64,000 bases of DNA from Cloacibacterium sp047601505 (lineage in GTDB: Bacteria > Bacteroidota > Bacteroidia > Flavobacteriales > Weeksellaceae): the NCBI RefSeq assembly GCF_047601505.1, contig NZ_JASGJD010000001.1, positions 434,001 to 498,000 on the forward strand. Direction: 5' to 3'. The translations under genes were made by a program, and so were the position numbers. The notes under the pieces are model-generated. The model was not told the origin of the DNA. It ran no database searches and saw nothing but the letters and a program-made list of their open reading frames with translations. Within the stretch, counting starts at the first letter, position 1. Every line of letters starts with the position of its first letter. This document shows positions 24,945 through 33,555 of this stretch, piece after piece.

Positions 24945-24962
24945 GACAAGTCGCGACTTGTC
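24945..24962. repeat. Perfect 18-bp GC-rich palindrome
   Basis: GACAAGTCGCGACTTGTC lies between the terminator and the lepA stop. It is unusually GC-rich for this genome, perfectly symmetric and has no T-run, so it looks like a dispersed palindromic element rather than a terminator. Confidence 0.6.
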
Positions 24963-24973
24963 CCTCTTTTCTT

Positions 24974-26770
24974 TTAATCATTCAATTTCAAAACTGCCAT
25001 AAATGCAGATTGCGGAACCTCAACTCTACCAATTTGTTTCATCTTTTTCTTTCCTTCTTTCTGCTTTTCCAAAAGTTTACGTTTTCTGGAAATATCACCT
25101 CCATAACATTTTGCGGTAACGTCTTTTCTCAATGCTTTAATAGTTTCTCTGGCGATAACTTTCGTTCCTAAAGCAGCCTGAACTGCAATATCAAATTGTT
25201 GTCTAGGAATTAATTCTCTAAGTTTTTCACACATTTTTTTACCGATGTAATAAGCATTGCTATCGTGAATTAAAGAAGAAAGTGCATCTACCATATCTCC
25301 GTTAATCAAAATGTCCATTTTTACTAATTTAGAAGCTCTAAATCCAATTGGATGATAATCAAACGAAGCATAACCTTTAGAAATTGATTTTAATCTGTCA
25401 TAAAAATCAAAAACCACTTCAGATAATGGCATGTTGAACACCAATTCTACACGCTCTGACGTTAAATAAGATTGATTAACAATTTCGCCACGTTTTTCGA
25501 TACAAAGTGTCATTACAGCTCCTACAAAATCAGATTTTGTAATAATAGAAGCTTTAATATAGGGTTCTTCCACTCTGTCCATTACAGAAGGATCCATCAT
25601 TTCTGAAGGATTGTTAATTAAAATAGGAACATCTGGTTCTTTTTTAGAATATCCGTAATAAGAAACGTTTGGCACCGTGGTAATTACGTTCATATTAAAC
25701 TCTCTGTCAAGACGTTCTTGTACAATTTCCATGTGAAGCATTCCCAAGAAACCGCAACGGAAACCAAAACCAAGAGCAGCAGAACTTTCTGCTTCAAAAA
25801 CCAAAGAAGCGTCATTCAACCTTAGTTTTTCTAGAGAAGTTCTCAATTCTTCAAAATCTTCAGATTCTATAGGATAAATCCCTGCAAAAACCATAGGCTT
25901 TACCTCTTCGAAACCTTCAATTGCAGCAGTTGCTGGATTATCGGTAGAAGTAATGGTATCTCCTACTTTTACTTCTCTTGCGTCTTTAATCCCAGAAATA
26001 ATATAACCTACGTCTCCACATTTAATTTCTGTTTTGGGAGCTTGTTTCAGTTTTAAAGTTCCTACTTCGTCTGCTTCGTAGATTTTGTCCGTAGCCATAA
26101 ATTTTACTTTCTGACCTTTCTTTATGCTTCCGTTCACTACTTTGAAATAAGCTTCAATTCCACGAAAAGGATTATATACCGAATCAAAAATTAATGCTTG
26201 AAGAGGAGCGTCTTCATCTCCAACAGGAGCAGGAATTCTTTCTACAATTTGTTCTAAAAGTTCGTGTACACCTTCGCCAGTTTTACCAGAAACACGCAAA
26301 ACGTCTTCTGGTTTACAGCCCAAAAGATTTACAATTTCGTCTGTTACTTCTTCCGGATTGGCTGAAGGCAAATCTATTTTATTAAGGATTGGAATAATTT
26401 CCAAATCATTTTCTAAAGCTAAATATAAATTGCTTATCGTCTGTGCCTGAATACTTTGTGCAGCATCTACAATAAGAAGCGCACCTTCGCAAGCAGCGAT
26501 AGAACGAGACACTTCGTAAGAAAAATCTACGTGTCCTGGTGTGTCGATAAGGTTGAGGATATATTTTTCTCCTTTGTATTCATAATCCATTTGGATGGCG
26601 TGAGATTTTATGGTAATTCCACGTTCTTTTTCCAAATCCATATCGTCTAAAGTCTGAGCTTGCAATTCTCTTTGAGAAACGGTGTTGGTATATTCTAAAA
26701 GTCTATCTGCAAGAGTAGATTTTCCGTGATCAATATGCGCGATTATGCAAAAATTTCTAATGTTCTTCAT
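24974..26770 (-). CDS. lepA: Translation elongation factor 4 (back-translocating GTPase)
   Basis: The 598-residue protein carries the translational GTPase G1 box AHIDHGKST (residues 11-19), G2 RGITI, G3 DTPGH and G4 NKIDLP. The LepA-specific C-terminal domain ends in KLLEKQKEGKKKMKQIG. It acts on ribosomes at the membrane or in the cytoplasm. Length is exactly that of LepA. A TATCTTTG box lies upstream on the minus strand. It is an ordinary core gene. Confidence 0.97.
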   Translation of the reverse strand: MKNIRNFCIIAHIDHGKSTLADRLLEYTNTVSQRELQAQTLDDMDLEKERGITIKSHAIQMDYEYKGEKYILNLIDTPGHVDFSYEVSRSIAACEGALLIVDAAQSIQAQTISNLYLALENDLEIIPILNKIDLPSANPEEVTDEIVNLLGCKPEDVLRVSGKTGEGVHELLEQIVERIPAPVGDEDAPLQALIFDSVYNPFRGIEAYFKVVNGSIKKGQKVKFMATDKIYEADEVGTLKLKQAPKTEIKCGDVGYIISGIKDAREVKVGDTITSTDNPATAAIEGFEEVKPMVFAGIYPIESEDFEELRTSLEKLRLNDASLVFEAESSAALGFGFRCGFLGMLHMEIVQERLDREFNMNVITTVPNVSYYGYSKKEPDVPILINNPSEMMDPSVMDRVEEPYIKASIITKSDFVGAVMTLCIEKRGEIVNQSYLTSERVELVFNMPLSEVVFDFYDRLKSISKGYASFDYHPIGFRASKLVKMDILINGDMVDALSSLIHDSNAYYIGKKMCEKLRELIPRQQFDIAVQAALGTKVIARETIKALRKDVTAKCYGGDISRKRKLLEKQKEGKKKMKQIGRVEVPQSAFMAVLKLND

Positions 26771-26790
26771 TCTTAATTTTAAATGATTTG

Positions 26791-26798
26791 CAAAGATA
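26791..26798 (-). promoter_or_regulatory. lepA -7 box
   Basis: Minus-strand TATCTTTG fits TAnnTTTG, 20 bp before the lepA start. Confidence 0.55.
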
Positions 26799-26828
26799 TT
26801 GATTTTAACGGAATTTATAGAAAATAAA

Positions 26829-26854
26829 AAAACTTCGGAGGATTTCCGAAGTTT
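26829..26854 (-). terminator. Terminator of the ECF sigma operon
   Basis: AAACTTCGGA and TCCGAAGTTT pair around a 5-nt loop, 14 bp past the stop of the 26868-27392 gene. A T-run follows on the minus strand. Confidence 0.8.
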
Positions 26855-26867
26855 CTATTCTTATTTA

Positions 26868-27392
26868 TCATTCTCTTTTTTCTGCTTGTCCGTTTCCTTG
26901 TCCGTTTCCCATTTTTTCTCTCCTTTCCATCAGTTTTTCTCTCATCTGTCCTTCGTGGTTGAAGAGTTTCAGGACTTGTTGCGGAGTAAGAATTTTCAAA
27001 AATTTTTCGGTGTAAAGTTTTCTATTGTTTAGAAGCTGAAGTCCTAAATCAAAACTTTGGTCTAGCATTTTTTTTGCTTCAGCGTCAGAAAGTTCTTGTT
27101 CTGTTGCTTTTGCTGGTTTGAATTTATCTTTAATCGCTTTCTGACTTTGAGCATATTCGCTTAATAATTTCTTGAAAGTTTCTTGTTTTTCTTCAGGAAT
27201 TTGAAGTTTTCTAATTGCCATAATTGCGGCTGCATCTTCCATTAATTTTCGCCTTTGCTCTGGAGACAAGCTTCTTATATATTCTCTTCTTTGTTCTTGC
27301 GACATGGTTTTAAGGTCTGGTCTTGGAGATTCTTGTGCACTGATAGATACTATCGAAAAATAGAACAAGAATAGGTATATCAACTTTTTCAT
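26868..27392 (-). CDS. Periplasmic Spy/CpxP-like helical protein
   Basis: The 174-residue protein has a signal peptide (ending SISAQ, residue 19) and a helical body with LSPEQRRKLMEDAA and ILTPQQVLKLF, the L-T-x-x-Q-type motifs of Spy/CpxP-like proteins. The tail is rich in Gly, Gln and Arg. It is the third gene of an ECF sigma/anti-sigma operon, 5 bp after the anti-sigma-like gene. A role in periplasmic stress sensing is an inference from the operon and motif. Confidence 0.72.
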   Translation of the reverse strand: MKKLIYLFLFYFSIVSISAQESPRPDLKTMSQEQRREYIRSLSPEQRRKLMEDAAAIMAIRKLQIPEEKQETFKKLLSEYAQSQKAIKDKFKPAKATEQELSDAEAKKMLDQSFDLGLQLLNNRKLYTEKFLKILTPQQVLKLFNHEGQMREKLMERREKMGNGQGNGQAEKRE

Positions 27393-27397
27393 TATTT

Positions 27398-27922
27398 TTA
27401 ATTATAGAGTTCTAAATAAATGTCTTTGTCTGTATTTTTAGTAAGTTCTTTTAGCTCGTCGTCTGATAATGAATTGATGAGTTGGTCATAATTCATATCA
27501 CTGCTTTTAGGTTCTACTTTTTTTGTGGAAATTGCGTTAGAAGCACTTGTTTGCTTTACAGATTCTGTATTATTTTGAATTTCTTTGGCAATTTTATGCA
27601 CTTCTGTTATTGTAACAATATCTTGATTTTCTAAAACACTTGTAGTAGTTTGTTGCTTTTTGATATTTTCGGCGCTGTCTTTTGTTTCAACTGTGGTAAT
27701 TTCTGCTTGGTCTGTTTTCCAAAGAAAAGTAAAACCAAATACCAAAGCCAAAGCAGCTGCCATAGAAGTAACCGCAGAAAAATTTAGTTTAAAAATTTTA
27801 GTTTTTTTTACTTCTTTTTTAGTGGTTTGCTTCAAAACATTTTCTTGCATTTCCTCGAAAAAATTTTCAGGAACTTTATATGGATTTTTTCTTTCTAATT
27901 TATCTAAATCAAATTCTTTCAT
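27398..27922 (-). CDS. Anti-sigma-factor-like membrane protein
   Basis: The 174-residue protein has a cytoplasmic N-terminus (MKEFDLDKLERKNPYKVPEN, about 45 residues). One membrane segment follows at about 50-68 (AVTSMAAALALVFGFTFLW), then a Thr/Glu-rich periplasmic part ending in DDELKELTKNTDKDIYLELY. The KxPYKVPExFF opening is frequent in flavobacterial anti-sigma-type proteins next to ECF sigma genes. It starts 18 bp after the sigma factor gene. No zinc-binding HxxxCxxC is present, so it is not a ZAS-type anti-sigma. Confidence 0.72.
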   Translation of the reverse strand: MKEFDLDKLERKNPYKVPENFFEEMQENVLKQTTKKEVKKTKIFKLNFSAVTSMAAALALVFGFTFLWKTDQAEITTVETKDSAENIKKQQTTTSVLENQDIVTITEVHKIAKEIQNNTESVKQTSASNAISTKKVEPKSSDMNYDQLINSLSDDELKELTKNTDKDIYLELYN

Positions 27923-27940
27923 TGCTTTAAATTTGTTTAT

Positions 27941-28492
27941 TTATAATTCGTGGTTTTCTTTTATATAATTTTCAATCTTTTCTTTGGCGTAATGGTAATT
28001 GGTTTTGCAAGTACTTACGCTCATATCCAAAATTTTACTTATTTCTTCGAAAGGCAATTCGTCATAATATCTTATATTAAAGACCAATTTTTGCTTCTCT
28101 GGCAATGTTTGTATGGCTTTTTGTAATAAAATTTGAATTTCCTCTGCATCATGTTCCACATTATCTGCCACTAATTTTTGCAACTGCTGTTCTGCATCTT
28201 CGTCTGCTTTTTGCATTTTTTTCATTTTCGCAAGCTGTTGCAAAGCTTCATTTGTAGCAATTCTGTAAAGCCAAGTATATAATTTGCTATCATTTTTAAA
28301 TTGTGCAAAATTTTGATAAGCCTTAATAAAAGTATCTTGCAATACATCTTGAGCCACATCGTGTTGCACAATAAGCCTTCGGATATGCCAATAAAGTCTG
28401 CTTTGGTAAATATCCATCATGGCACGCAAACCTTTTTCGGAAGTTTGCGATTGAGACATCAGCACAATTATTTCGTTATCTGTGAGCTTCAT
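27941..28492 (-). CDS. ECF RNA polymerase sigma factor (sigma-70 family)
   Basis: The 183-residue protein has a region 2 with AQDVLQDTFIKAYQNFAQFK and LYTWLYRIATNEAL (about residues 46-85). Region 4 has LPEKQKLVFNIRYYDELPFE and the helix-turn-helix ISKILDMSVSTCKTNYHYAK. It heads an operon with the anti-sigma-like gene and a periplasmic helical protein, a common envelope-stress module in flavobacteria. The inducing signal is unknown. Confidence 0.92.
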   Translation of the reverse strand: MKLTDNEIIVLMSQSQTSEKGLRAMMDIYQSRLYWHIRRLIVQHDVAQDVLQDTFIKAYQNFAQFKNDSKLYTWLYRIATNEALQQLAKMKKMQKADEDAEQQLQKLVADNVEHDAEEIQILLQKAIQTLPEKQKLVFNIRYYDELPFEEISKILDMSVSTCKTNYHYAKEKIENYIKENHEL

Positions 28493-28569
28493 TTATCGGC
28501 ATTCGTTAGTTTGATAATTATTTTACTGAAAAGTTAAATTTAAAATTAAAAAAAATTACAATAACAAAA

Positions 28570-28593
28570 AAACCACCGAAAATTCGGTGGTTT
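28570..28593 (-). terminator. rplY terminator
   Basis: AAACCACCGAA and TTCGGTGGTTT form an 11-bp stem 25 bp past the rplY stop. Confidence 0.8.
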
Positions 28594-28617
28594 CTATTTT
28601 AGAAAAATTTCTACAAA

Positions 28618-29253
28618 TTATTCTGCTGATGTTGCTTCTGCTTCTGGAGCTTCTCCTTCTGCTTCTTCATCGTCGTCATCTTCTACAACAGCACCTGCAT
28701 TTTTCATTGCATTTCTAGACATCTTAACAGCTGCTACAACTGCATTGTCTGGATGTAAGAATGTATATGCTTCGTTTTTAATGCTACCAACATAAAGTTT
28801 GTTACCAATTCTTAATGGTGTAACATCTACAACGATTTCGTCTGGTAAGTTAGCAGGAAGAGCTTTAATTTTCAATTTTCTGAAAGATTGTCTTAAAACA
28901 CCACCAGCAACAACACCTTTAGCACGACCAGTAATTCTTACAGGAACTTCCATAACAACAGGCTTATCAGCGCTTAATTGATAGAAGTCAACATGTAAAA
29001 TTTTGTCTGTAATTGGGTGAAATTGGATGTCTTGTAATACAGCATCAATTTTTTTACCCTCTAGCTCAATTACTACCGTGTGTGCATCAGGAGTGTAAAC
29101 CAAATTTTTGAAAGATTTCTCTGGTGTAGAGAAATTGATTGGTTGCTCACCTCCATAAACAACACAAGGAACTAATTCAGCATCACGTAGAGCTTGAGTA
29201 GACTTTTTGCCCACGCTTTCTCTTTTCTGTCCTTGAATTGTAATAGATTTCAT
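28618..29253 (-). CDS. rplY: 50S ribosomal protein L25 (Ctc form)
   Basis: The 211-residue protein has the L25 N-terminal 5S-rRNA-binding domain (SVGKKSTQALRDAELVPCVV) and the Ctc/TL5 C-terminal beta domain (PVRITGRAKGVVAGGVLRQS). An acidic tail (EDDDDEEAEGEAPEAE) completes it. Long L25 proteins with the second domain are normal for Bacteroidota. The neighbour upstream on the same strand is prs, a pairing conserved in this phylum. A TATATTTG box lies 37 bp upstream. Confidence 0.95.
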   Translation of the reverse strand: MKSITIQGQKRESVGKKSTQALRDAELVPCVVYGGEQPINFSTPEKSFKNLVYTPDAHTVVIELEGKKIDAVLQDIQFHPITDKILHVDFYQLSADKPVVMEVPVRITGRAKGVVAGGVLRQSFRKLKIKALPANLPDEIVVDVTPLRIGNKLYVGSIKNEAYTFLHPDNAVVAAVKMSRNAMKNAGAVVEDDDDEEAEGEAPEAEATSAE

Positions 29254-29290
29254 TTTATAAATATTTAAAGTATCTTAAATTTTCAGGGTG

Positions 29291-29298
29291 CAAATATA
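29291..29298 (-). promoter_or_regulatory. rplY -7 box
   Basis: Minus-strand TATATTTG lies between prs and rplY and can start an rplY transcript with a leader of about 35 nt. Confidence 0.6.
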
Positions 29299-29308
29299 CA
29301 ACTTTTTT

Positions 29309-30247
29309 TTAAATGATAAATTTGTTACTGATTGATTTGTGCTCATGTACCATTTTCATAACATCTGCAAAAAGAGACGCACAACTTAGAACTTTAATTT
29401 TTGAAGATAGTTCTGTTTTAACGGGGATGGTATCTGTAACAATAACTTCGCTTATCAAAGATTTTTCTATATTTTCGTAAGCTTTGCCAGATAATACTGC
29501 GTGAGTTGCCATTGCTCTTACAGATTTTGCTCCGCTTTTCATTAAGATTTCTGCGGCTTTGCAAAGGGTTCCTGCGGTGTCTATCATGTCATCTATTAAG
29601 ATTACATTTCTGTCTTTTACATCACCAATCAAGAACATTTCTTCTACAACATTTGCTTTTTTTCTTTCTTTGTAAGCAATTACTACTTCTGCTCCCAGAT
29701 AACCTGCATAATTTTTTGCTCTTTTAGCTCCTCCCATATCCGGCGAAGCAATAGTAAGGTTATCTAAATTTAAAGATTTAATGTAATCTACAAAAATACT
29801 CGATGCATAAAGATGATCTACAGGGATTTCAAAGAAACCTTGAATTTGGTCTGCATGCAAATCCATTGTCATTACTCTAGTTGCACCAGCTGCCGTTAAA
29901 AGGTTTGCTACTAATTTAGCACCAATAGGAGCTCTAGGCTTGTCTTTTCTATCTTGTCTTGCAAGCCCGTAATACGGCACCACTACCGTTATGTTTTTTG
30001 CAGAAGCTCTTTTAGCAGCGTCTGTCATTAACAAAAGCTCTAATAAATTATCTGCTGGCGGAAAGGTAGAGCCTATTAAAAAAACTCTTCCTCCTCTTAC
30101 CGATTGGTCTAAAACCGGTTCGAATTCTCCATCACTGAATTGTTGAAAATTAATTTTCCCTAATTCTTGACCATAATGCGCTGCTATTTTTTCTGCCAAA
30201 GTAGCGCTGGTTCTGGTACTGAATAAATAGGTAGCTTGATCTGCCAT
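29309..30247 (-). CDS. prs: Ribose-phosphate pyrophosphokinase
   Basis: The 312-residue enzyme makes PRPP from ribose 5-phosphate and ATP. Visible signatures are FSDGEFEPVLDQSVRGG and the flexible ATP loop YYGLARQDRKDKPRAPI. The Prs signature with catalytic region MTMDLHADQIQGFF and the PRPP loop VILIDDMIDTAGT follow. Length and order are standard for class I Prs. It lies just upstream of rplY on the same strand. Confidence 0.97.
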   Translation of the reverse strand: MADQATYLFSTRTSATLAEKIAAHYGQELGKINFQQFSDGEFEPVLDQSVRGGRVFLIGSTFPPADNLLELLLMTDAAKRASAKNITVVVPYYGLARQDRKDKPRAPIGAKLVANLLTAAGATRVMTMDLHADQIQGFFEIPVDHLYASSIFVDYIKSLNLDNLTIASPDMGGAKRAKNYAGYLGAEVVIAYKERKKANVVEEMFLIGDVKDRNVILIDDMIDTAGTLCKAAEILMKSGAKSVRAMATHAVLSGKAYENIEKSLISEVIVTDTIPVKTELSSKIKVLSCASLFADVMKMVHEHKSISNKFII

Positions 30248-30268
30248 TTTTACTTTTTTTTACTTCTG

Positions 30269-30276
30269 CAAATTTA
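30269..30276 (-). promoter_or_regulatory. prs -7 box
   Basis: Minus-strand TAAATTTG fits TAnnTTTG, 21 bp before the prs start codon. Confidence 0.55.
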
Positions 30277-30283
30277 AAAAAAT

Positions 30284-30313
30284 AAAACCACCTGAAAAAT
30301 ATCAAGTGGTTTT
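30284..30313 (-). terminator. Terminator of the FadL-GDSL operon
   Basis: AAAACCAC and GTGGTTTT pair, extended by TGA/TCA after a mismatch, 20 bp past the GDSL-lipase stop. Confidence 0.7.
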
Positions 30314-30334
30314 TATGTTCATTTTAAAAAATTA

Positions 30335-31900
30335 TTATGGAAATTTCACTCCAGAATAGCTATTAGGATTTACATTAGGCAATGTAGAACCGTACTTGCC
30401 ATTAATTGCTTTTATAAATTCATTCGCAATAATAGCATAACCTCTTCCTGTAAGGTGAACTCCGTCTAAAGAAAACGCTCCACCTGTTACAAATTTAGCA
30501 GTGTATTTCACCCCATCAAATTGAATTCCAGAATTTTGAGATAATTCTTTCATTTTTGTATTAGCATCTACAAATGCTAATCCTTTAGAATCTGCTATAG
30601 ATTTTATTGTTGCATTATAAGAATCTATTGCAGAATTTATTTCCGTAGCTTCAGACTGAAGCAGTATATATCTGTCTGCAAAAGGGTAACTAATGCCATT
30701 TGCCGCAAGGGTTGAAGGCACTCCTGCAGGTAAAGTAACCGAAACACCTATTGCACTCTGTGTGGAGAGCAATACATAGTCTGTAGATTTTGCCTGTCTT
30801 GCCTTGCCGTAAGTCGCACCCAAATACGCAGCCAGCGGAGCCAAAGAAGGTATGGTACCAGCCACAGCTTTAATCTGAGCAGATAGATCTGGCAATGTTT
30901 CATCTGTTATCAACAGAGGGTTTCCTGAGTTTTTAGATAGCGGTTTAATTCTATCTCCAGCGCCAAGTGCAGTAAGTATTTGGTTTAATGGACTATAAAG
31001 TCCTGCATTAAGGTCGTCAATTGTTTTTTCTCCTAAAGCAACATTTCCTTTTCCTAAAACCGAGCTTGTAAGTGGGTTATAAGGAACTGTGGTAAAGAAA
31101 GGGATACTGGTAACATAAGGTAAGTTTGCTACTACTCCTTTTGCTCCTTTAGAAACCATTGTATTGACGATAGTAGAATAATATGCCGAAAAATTTGTTG
31201 CGGGTGTTATTTGATCTAATGTTGCATCTCCTCCACTTGTAGCATAGCCTAGAGTGTCGTTATTACCAATCCATAACGAGAAAAATGTAGGATTTTGAGC
31301 CAACGCATCTCCAACTACTGTAGCGGTAGGCGAACTTGCAAATCTTACAAAGTAAGGATTAGCTGTTTTTGTGGCTAAATTTGCAATATTCCCGTAACCA
31401 TTATACAATAAATGAAAAGATTTTGCACCAGGCACACCAAGATTTTGATAAGGACCGCCAGAAGTAATATTACCAAGAGGTGTAGCTGGGATGCTTTGTA
31501 CTGGTTTCAGTTCTTTCCCTATTACGTTACCATTGGCATCTTTTACATCTACCAATTTCAGTTCATATTTACCTCCAAAATCACCAGTTGTTGCATTGAA
31601 TAAATTTGAAAACCCACCTAAATTATCCGACATTAAAGGCTGGTTAAAAACAGAAGCTCCACCTGCTAGTTTCATCTGTGCAGCAATCATAGAAGGATAA
31701 GATTCGTTTTGTCCATCTAAATATAGCGCACCATCTCTATAACCAGAGGTAAGAGAGTTTCCTAAAGATACATATCTCGTGAAATCTGCTGTTCCGCTTG
31801 TAACTTTTACATCTTTTACATCAGTATCGAAATCTGTATTACAACTTACTGTAAAAAGAAGCCCGGTTAATGCTAAAGAAGATATTAATATTTTTTTCAT
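30335..31900 (-). CDS. GDSL/SGNH-family lipase or esterase, lipoprotein
   Basis: The 521-residue protein has a lipoprotein signal (Cys20 in LLFTVSC). SGNH blocks follow in order: YVSLGNSLTSGY with the catalytic Ser49, FFSLWIGNNDTLGY (the N block), and FSLDGVHLTGRGYAI with the catalytic Asp and His. The long middle is normal for flavobacterial members. It starts 12 bp after a FadL-type outer-membrane protein gene. A role in releasing or handling fatty acyl compounds for that channel is a fair inference from the pairing. Confidence 0.88.
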   Translation of the reverse strand: MKKILISSLALTGLLFTVSCNTDFDTDVKDVKVTSGTADFTRYVSLGNSLTSGYRDGALYLDGQNESYPSMIAAQMKLAGGASVFNQPLMSDNLGGFSNLFNATTGDFGGKYELKLVDVKDANGNVIGKELKPVQSIPATPLGNITSGGPYQNLGVPGAKSFHLLYNGYGNIANLATKTANPYFVRFASSPTATVVGDALAQNPTFFSLWIGNNDTLGYATSGGDATLDQITPATNFSAYYSTIVNTMVSKGAKGVVANLPYVTSIPFFTTVPYNPLTSSVLGKGNVALGEKTIDDLNAGLYSPLNQILTALGAGDRIKPLSKNSGNPLLITDETLPDLSAQIKAVAGTIPSLAPLAAYLGATYGKARQAKSTDYVLLSTQSAIGVSVTLPAGVPSTLAANGISYPFADRYILLQSEATEINSAIDSYNATIKSIADSKGLAFVDANTKMKELSQNSGIQFDGVKYTAKFVTGGAFSLDGVHLTGRGYAIIANEFIKAINGKYGSTLPNVNPNSYSGVKFP

Positions 31901-31912
31901 AGTTTTTTTAAA

Positions 31913-33145
31913 TTAAAATGCATTATAAGATAAGCCTAGACCAAAGTATAAAGACTTAGCTTTTGCTTGTCCATAAAAATTATAATATGCGTTTCTCACG
32001 TCTCTTGATTCTGGAAAAGAAAGAGCAGCAGCTAAATCAACTCCAAATTTTCCAAATTTGTAACCAATCCCTCCTGTAAATACGCTCGCATTGAAAGAAG
32101 GAGTTTCTGGGATGAAATTTTCATCTTTATAAGGAGATTCGTCATAATAATATCCTAATCTACCCGCAAATTTCTCAGTAAACATATATTGTGTTCCGAA
32201 TCTGAAAGTTTTAGAATTTTTGAAATTTTTAGGAGTTGTTTGTACAGTAAGATCTGTTTGGTTACCAACTGGCGCATTAGCGAAATCTAAAGTCAGTTTA
32301 TTATATCTTTCCCATCCATGATAATTGAAATCTGCTGAAACCAACCATTTTGGAGTAACCTTATAAGTAAAGCCTAAAGTGTATTCTTCAACTAAAGGTA
32401 AATTTGCAGTAAACGCATCTTGACCTTGTGCATTAAGTCCTAAATTTGGATATAAAGCAGACGAAATATTAAACGTAGCTGTTCCATTTTTTGCTTTCAT
32501 AATTACAGGAGAACGATAAGCGATACTTACATCCAATTTATCTGATGGTCTAAAATAAAATCCTAAACCAAAACCAGTTCCTGAAGCTTTTTCATCATTA
32601 ATATTTAAGGTTCCGCCTAATTGATTAACTGCCTTGTCCCAATCTACACTTCCTTTAGCGTATATAAAACTACCTCCTATAGAAGCCCAATCGTTAAATT
32701 TGAATGATACCATTGGTTGAAAATAGAAACTCTTAAGTTCCATTTTTTGTACCATTTCATTTCCTGCCCAATTATCGTCCCATTTTACTGTACTTCCAAA
32801 AGGAGTAGTAACACTAACACCTACAGAAATAGTATTGTTAACTTTATAAGCAATAGCAGCATACAAAGGTGTTCCCAAAGGATTATCAGTTTTATAAGAC
32901 TGTAGAGTAGATAAATTTTGGTATTCTACTTCAGACTTAGCACCAAATGCTCCTACTGCCACACTCAGTTTATTGGGTATAAACGATATCCCTGCAGGGT
33001 TGAAAAAAGCAACACTTGCGTCTTCCGCATGGGCACTTGTGTGCGCCATCGCAAGTTGCTTCACTCCTTGCAAAGAAACTCTAAAACCTCCAGCATAAGT
33101 CATAACGCCGGCTAATAGAGCTGTAGTTATTAAAATTCTTTTCAT
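31913..33145 (-). CDS. OmpP1/FadL/TodX-family outer-membrane transporter
   Basis: The 410-residue protein has a signal peptide (ending TYAGG). The FadL N-terminal hatch follows (RVSLQGVKQLAMAHTSAHAE, then SVAFFNPAGISF), then a 14-strand-type barrel ending in LYFGLGLSYNAF. FadL proteins carry long-chain fatty acids or hydrophobic compounds across the outer membrane. It is the first gene of a two-gene operon with a GDSL lipase gene. Confidence 0.92.
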   Translation of the reverse strand: MKRILITTALLAGVMTYAGGFRVSLQGVKQLAMAHTSAHAEDASVAFFNPAGISFIPNKLSVAVGAFGAKSEVEYQNLSTLQSYKTDNPLGTPLYAAIAYKVNNTISVGVSVTTPFGSTVKWDDNWAGNEMVQKMELKSFYFQPMVSFKFNDWASIGGSFIYAKGSVDWDKAVNQLGGTLNINDEKASGTGFGLGFYFRPSDKLDVSIAYRSPVIMKAKNGTATFNISSALYPNLGLNAQGQDAFTANLPLVEEYTLGFTYKVTPKWLVSADFNYHGWERYNKLTLDFANAPVGNQTDLTVQTTPKNFKNSKTFRFGTQYMFTEKFAGRLGYYYDESPYKDENFIPETPSFNASVFTGGIGYKFGKFGVDLAAALSFPESRDVRNAYYNFYGQAKAKSLYFGLGLSYNAF

Positions 33146-33555
33146 GTTGATAAATTATTAATGCGCCAAATATAAAATTATTTTATATATAAATGTTAAT
33201 ATTAAATTAAAAATATTAAACATTTTAACACATACACTTCATGTTTATATAAATATTTCGTAAATAAAAACACCTAAAACATTGATTTTCAAATTATTAA
33301 ATTAATAAAATACTAGATAATTTAAACAAGCGTTTAATGTAAATTTTATTAAACAATCGTTATGTAATACATTTTAAAGAGCATAAATATATTATGATAT
33401 TCATAATAAAATAATGTTTTATTTATCAAATAATATAAATTATAGCAAATAAATTAAAAATAATAAAATTTAAATTTCTCCAAAATTCTAAAAGAATATA
33501 ATTATCTTTCCAAATTAAAAAATATGCTAAATTTGCAAGAATTAAAAAATAAAAT
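33146..33555. other. 410-bp intergenic region, very AT-rich
   Basis: This divergent intergenic region between the FadL-type gene and ricT is nearly all A and T in its middle. Apart from the ricT promoter box at 33528-33535 I see no ORF, hairpin or repeat that stands out. Confidence 0.6.
33528..33535 (+). promoter_or_regulatory. -7 box of the ricT-gldH-pbp1A operon
   Basis: TAAATTTG fits TAnnTTTG, 20 bp before the ricT start codon. Confidence 0.6.

Noticed and set aside
33146..33555. Riboswitch or origin in the long AT-rich spacer
   Set aside because: No conserved hairpins, DnaA-box-like repeats or aptamer core are visible; only a promoter box stands out.
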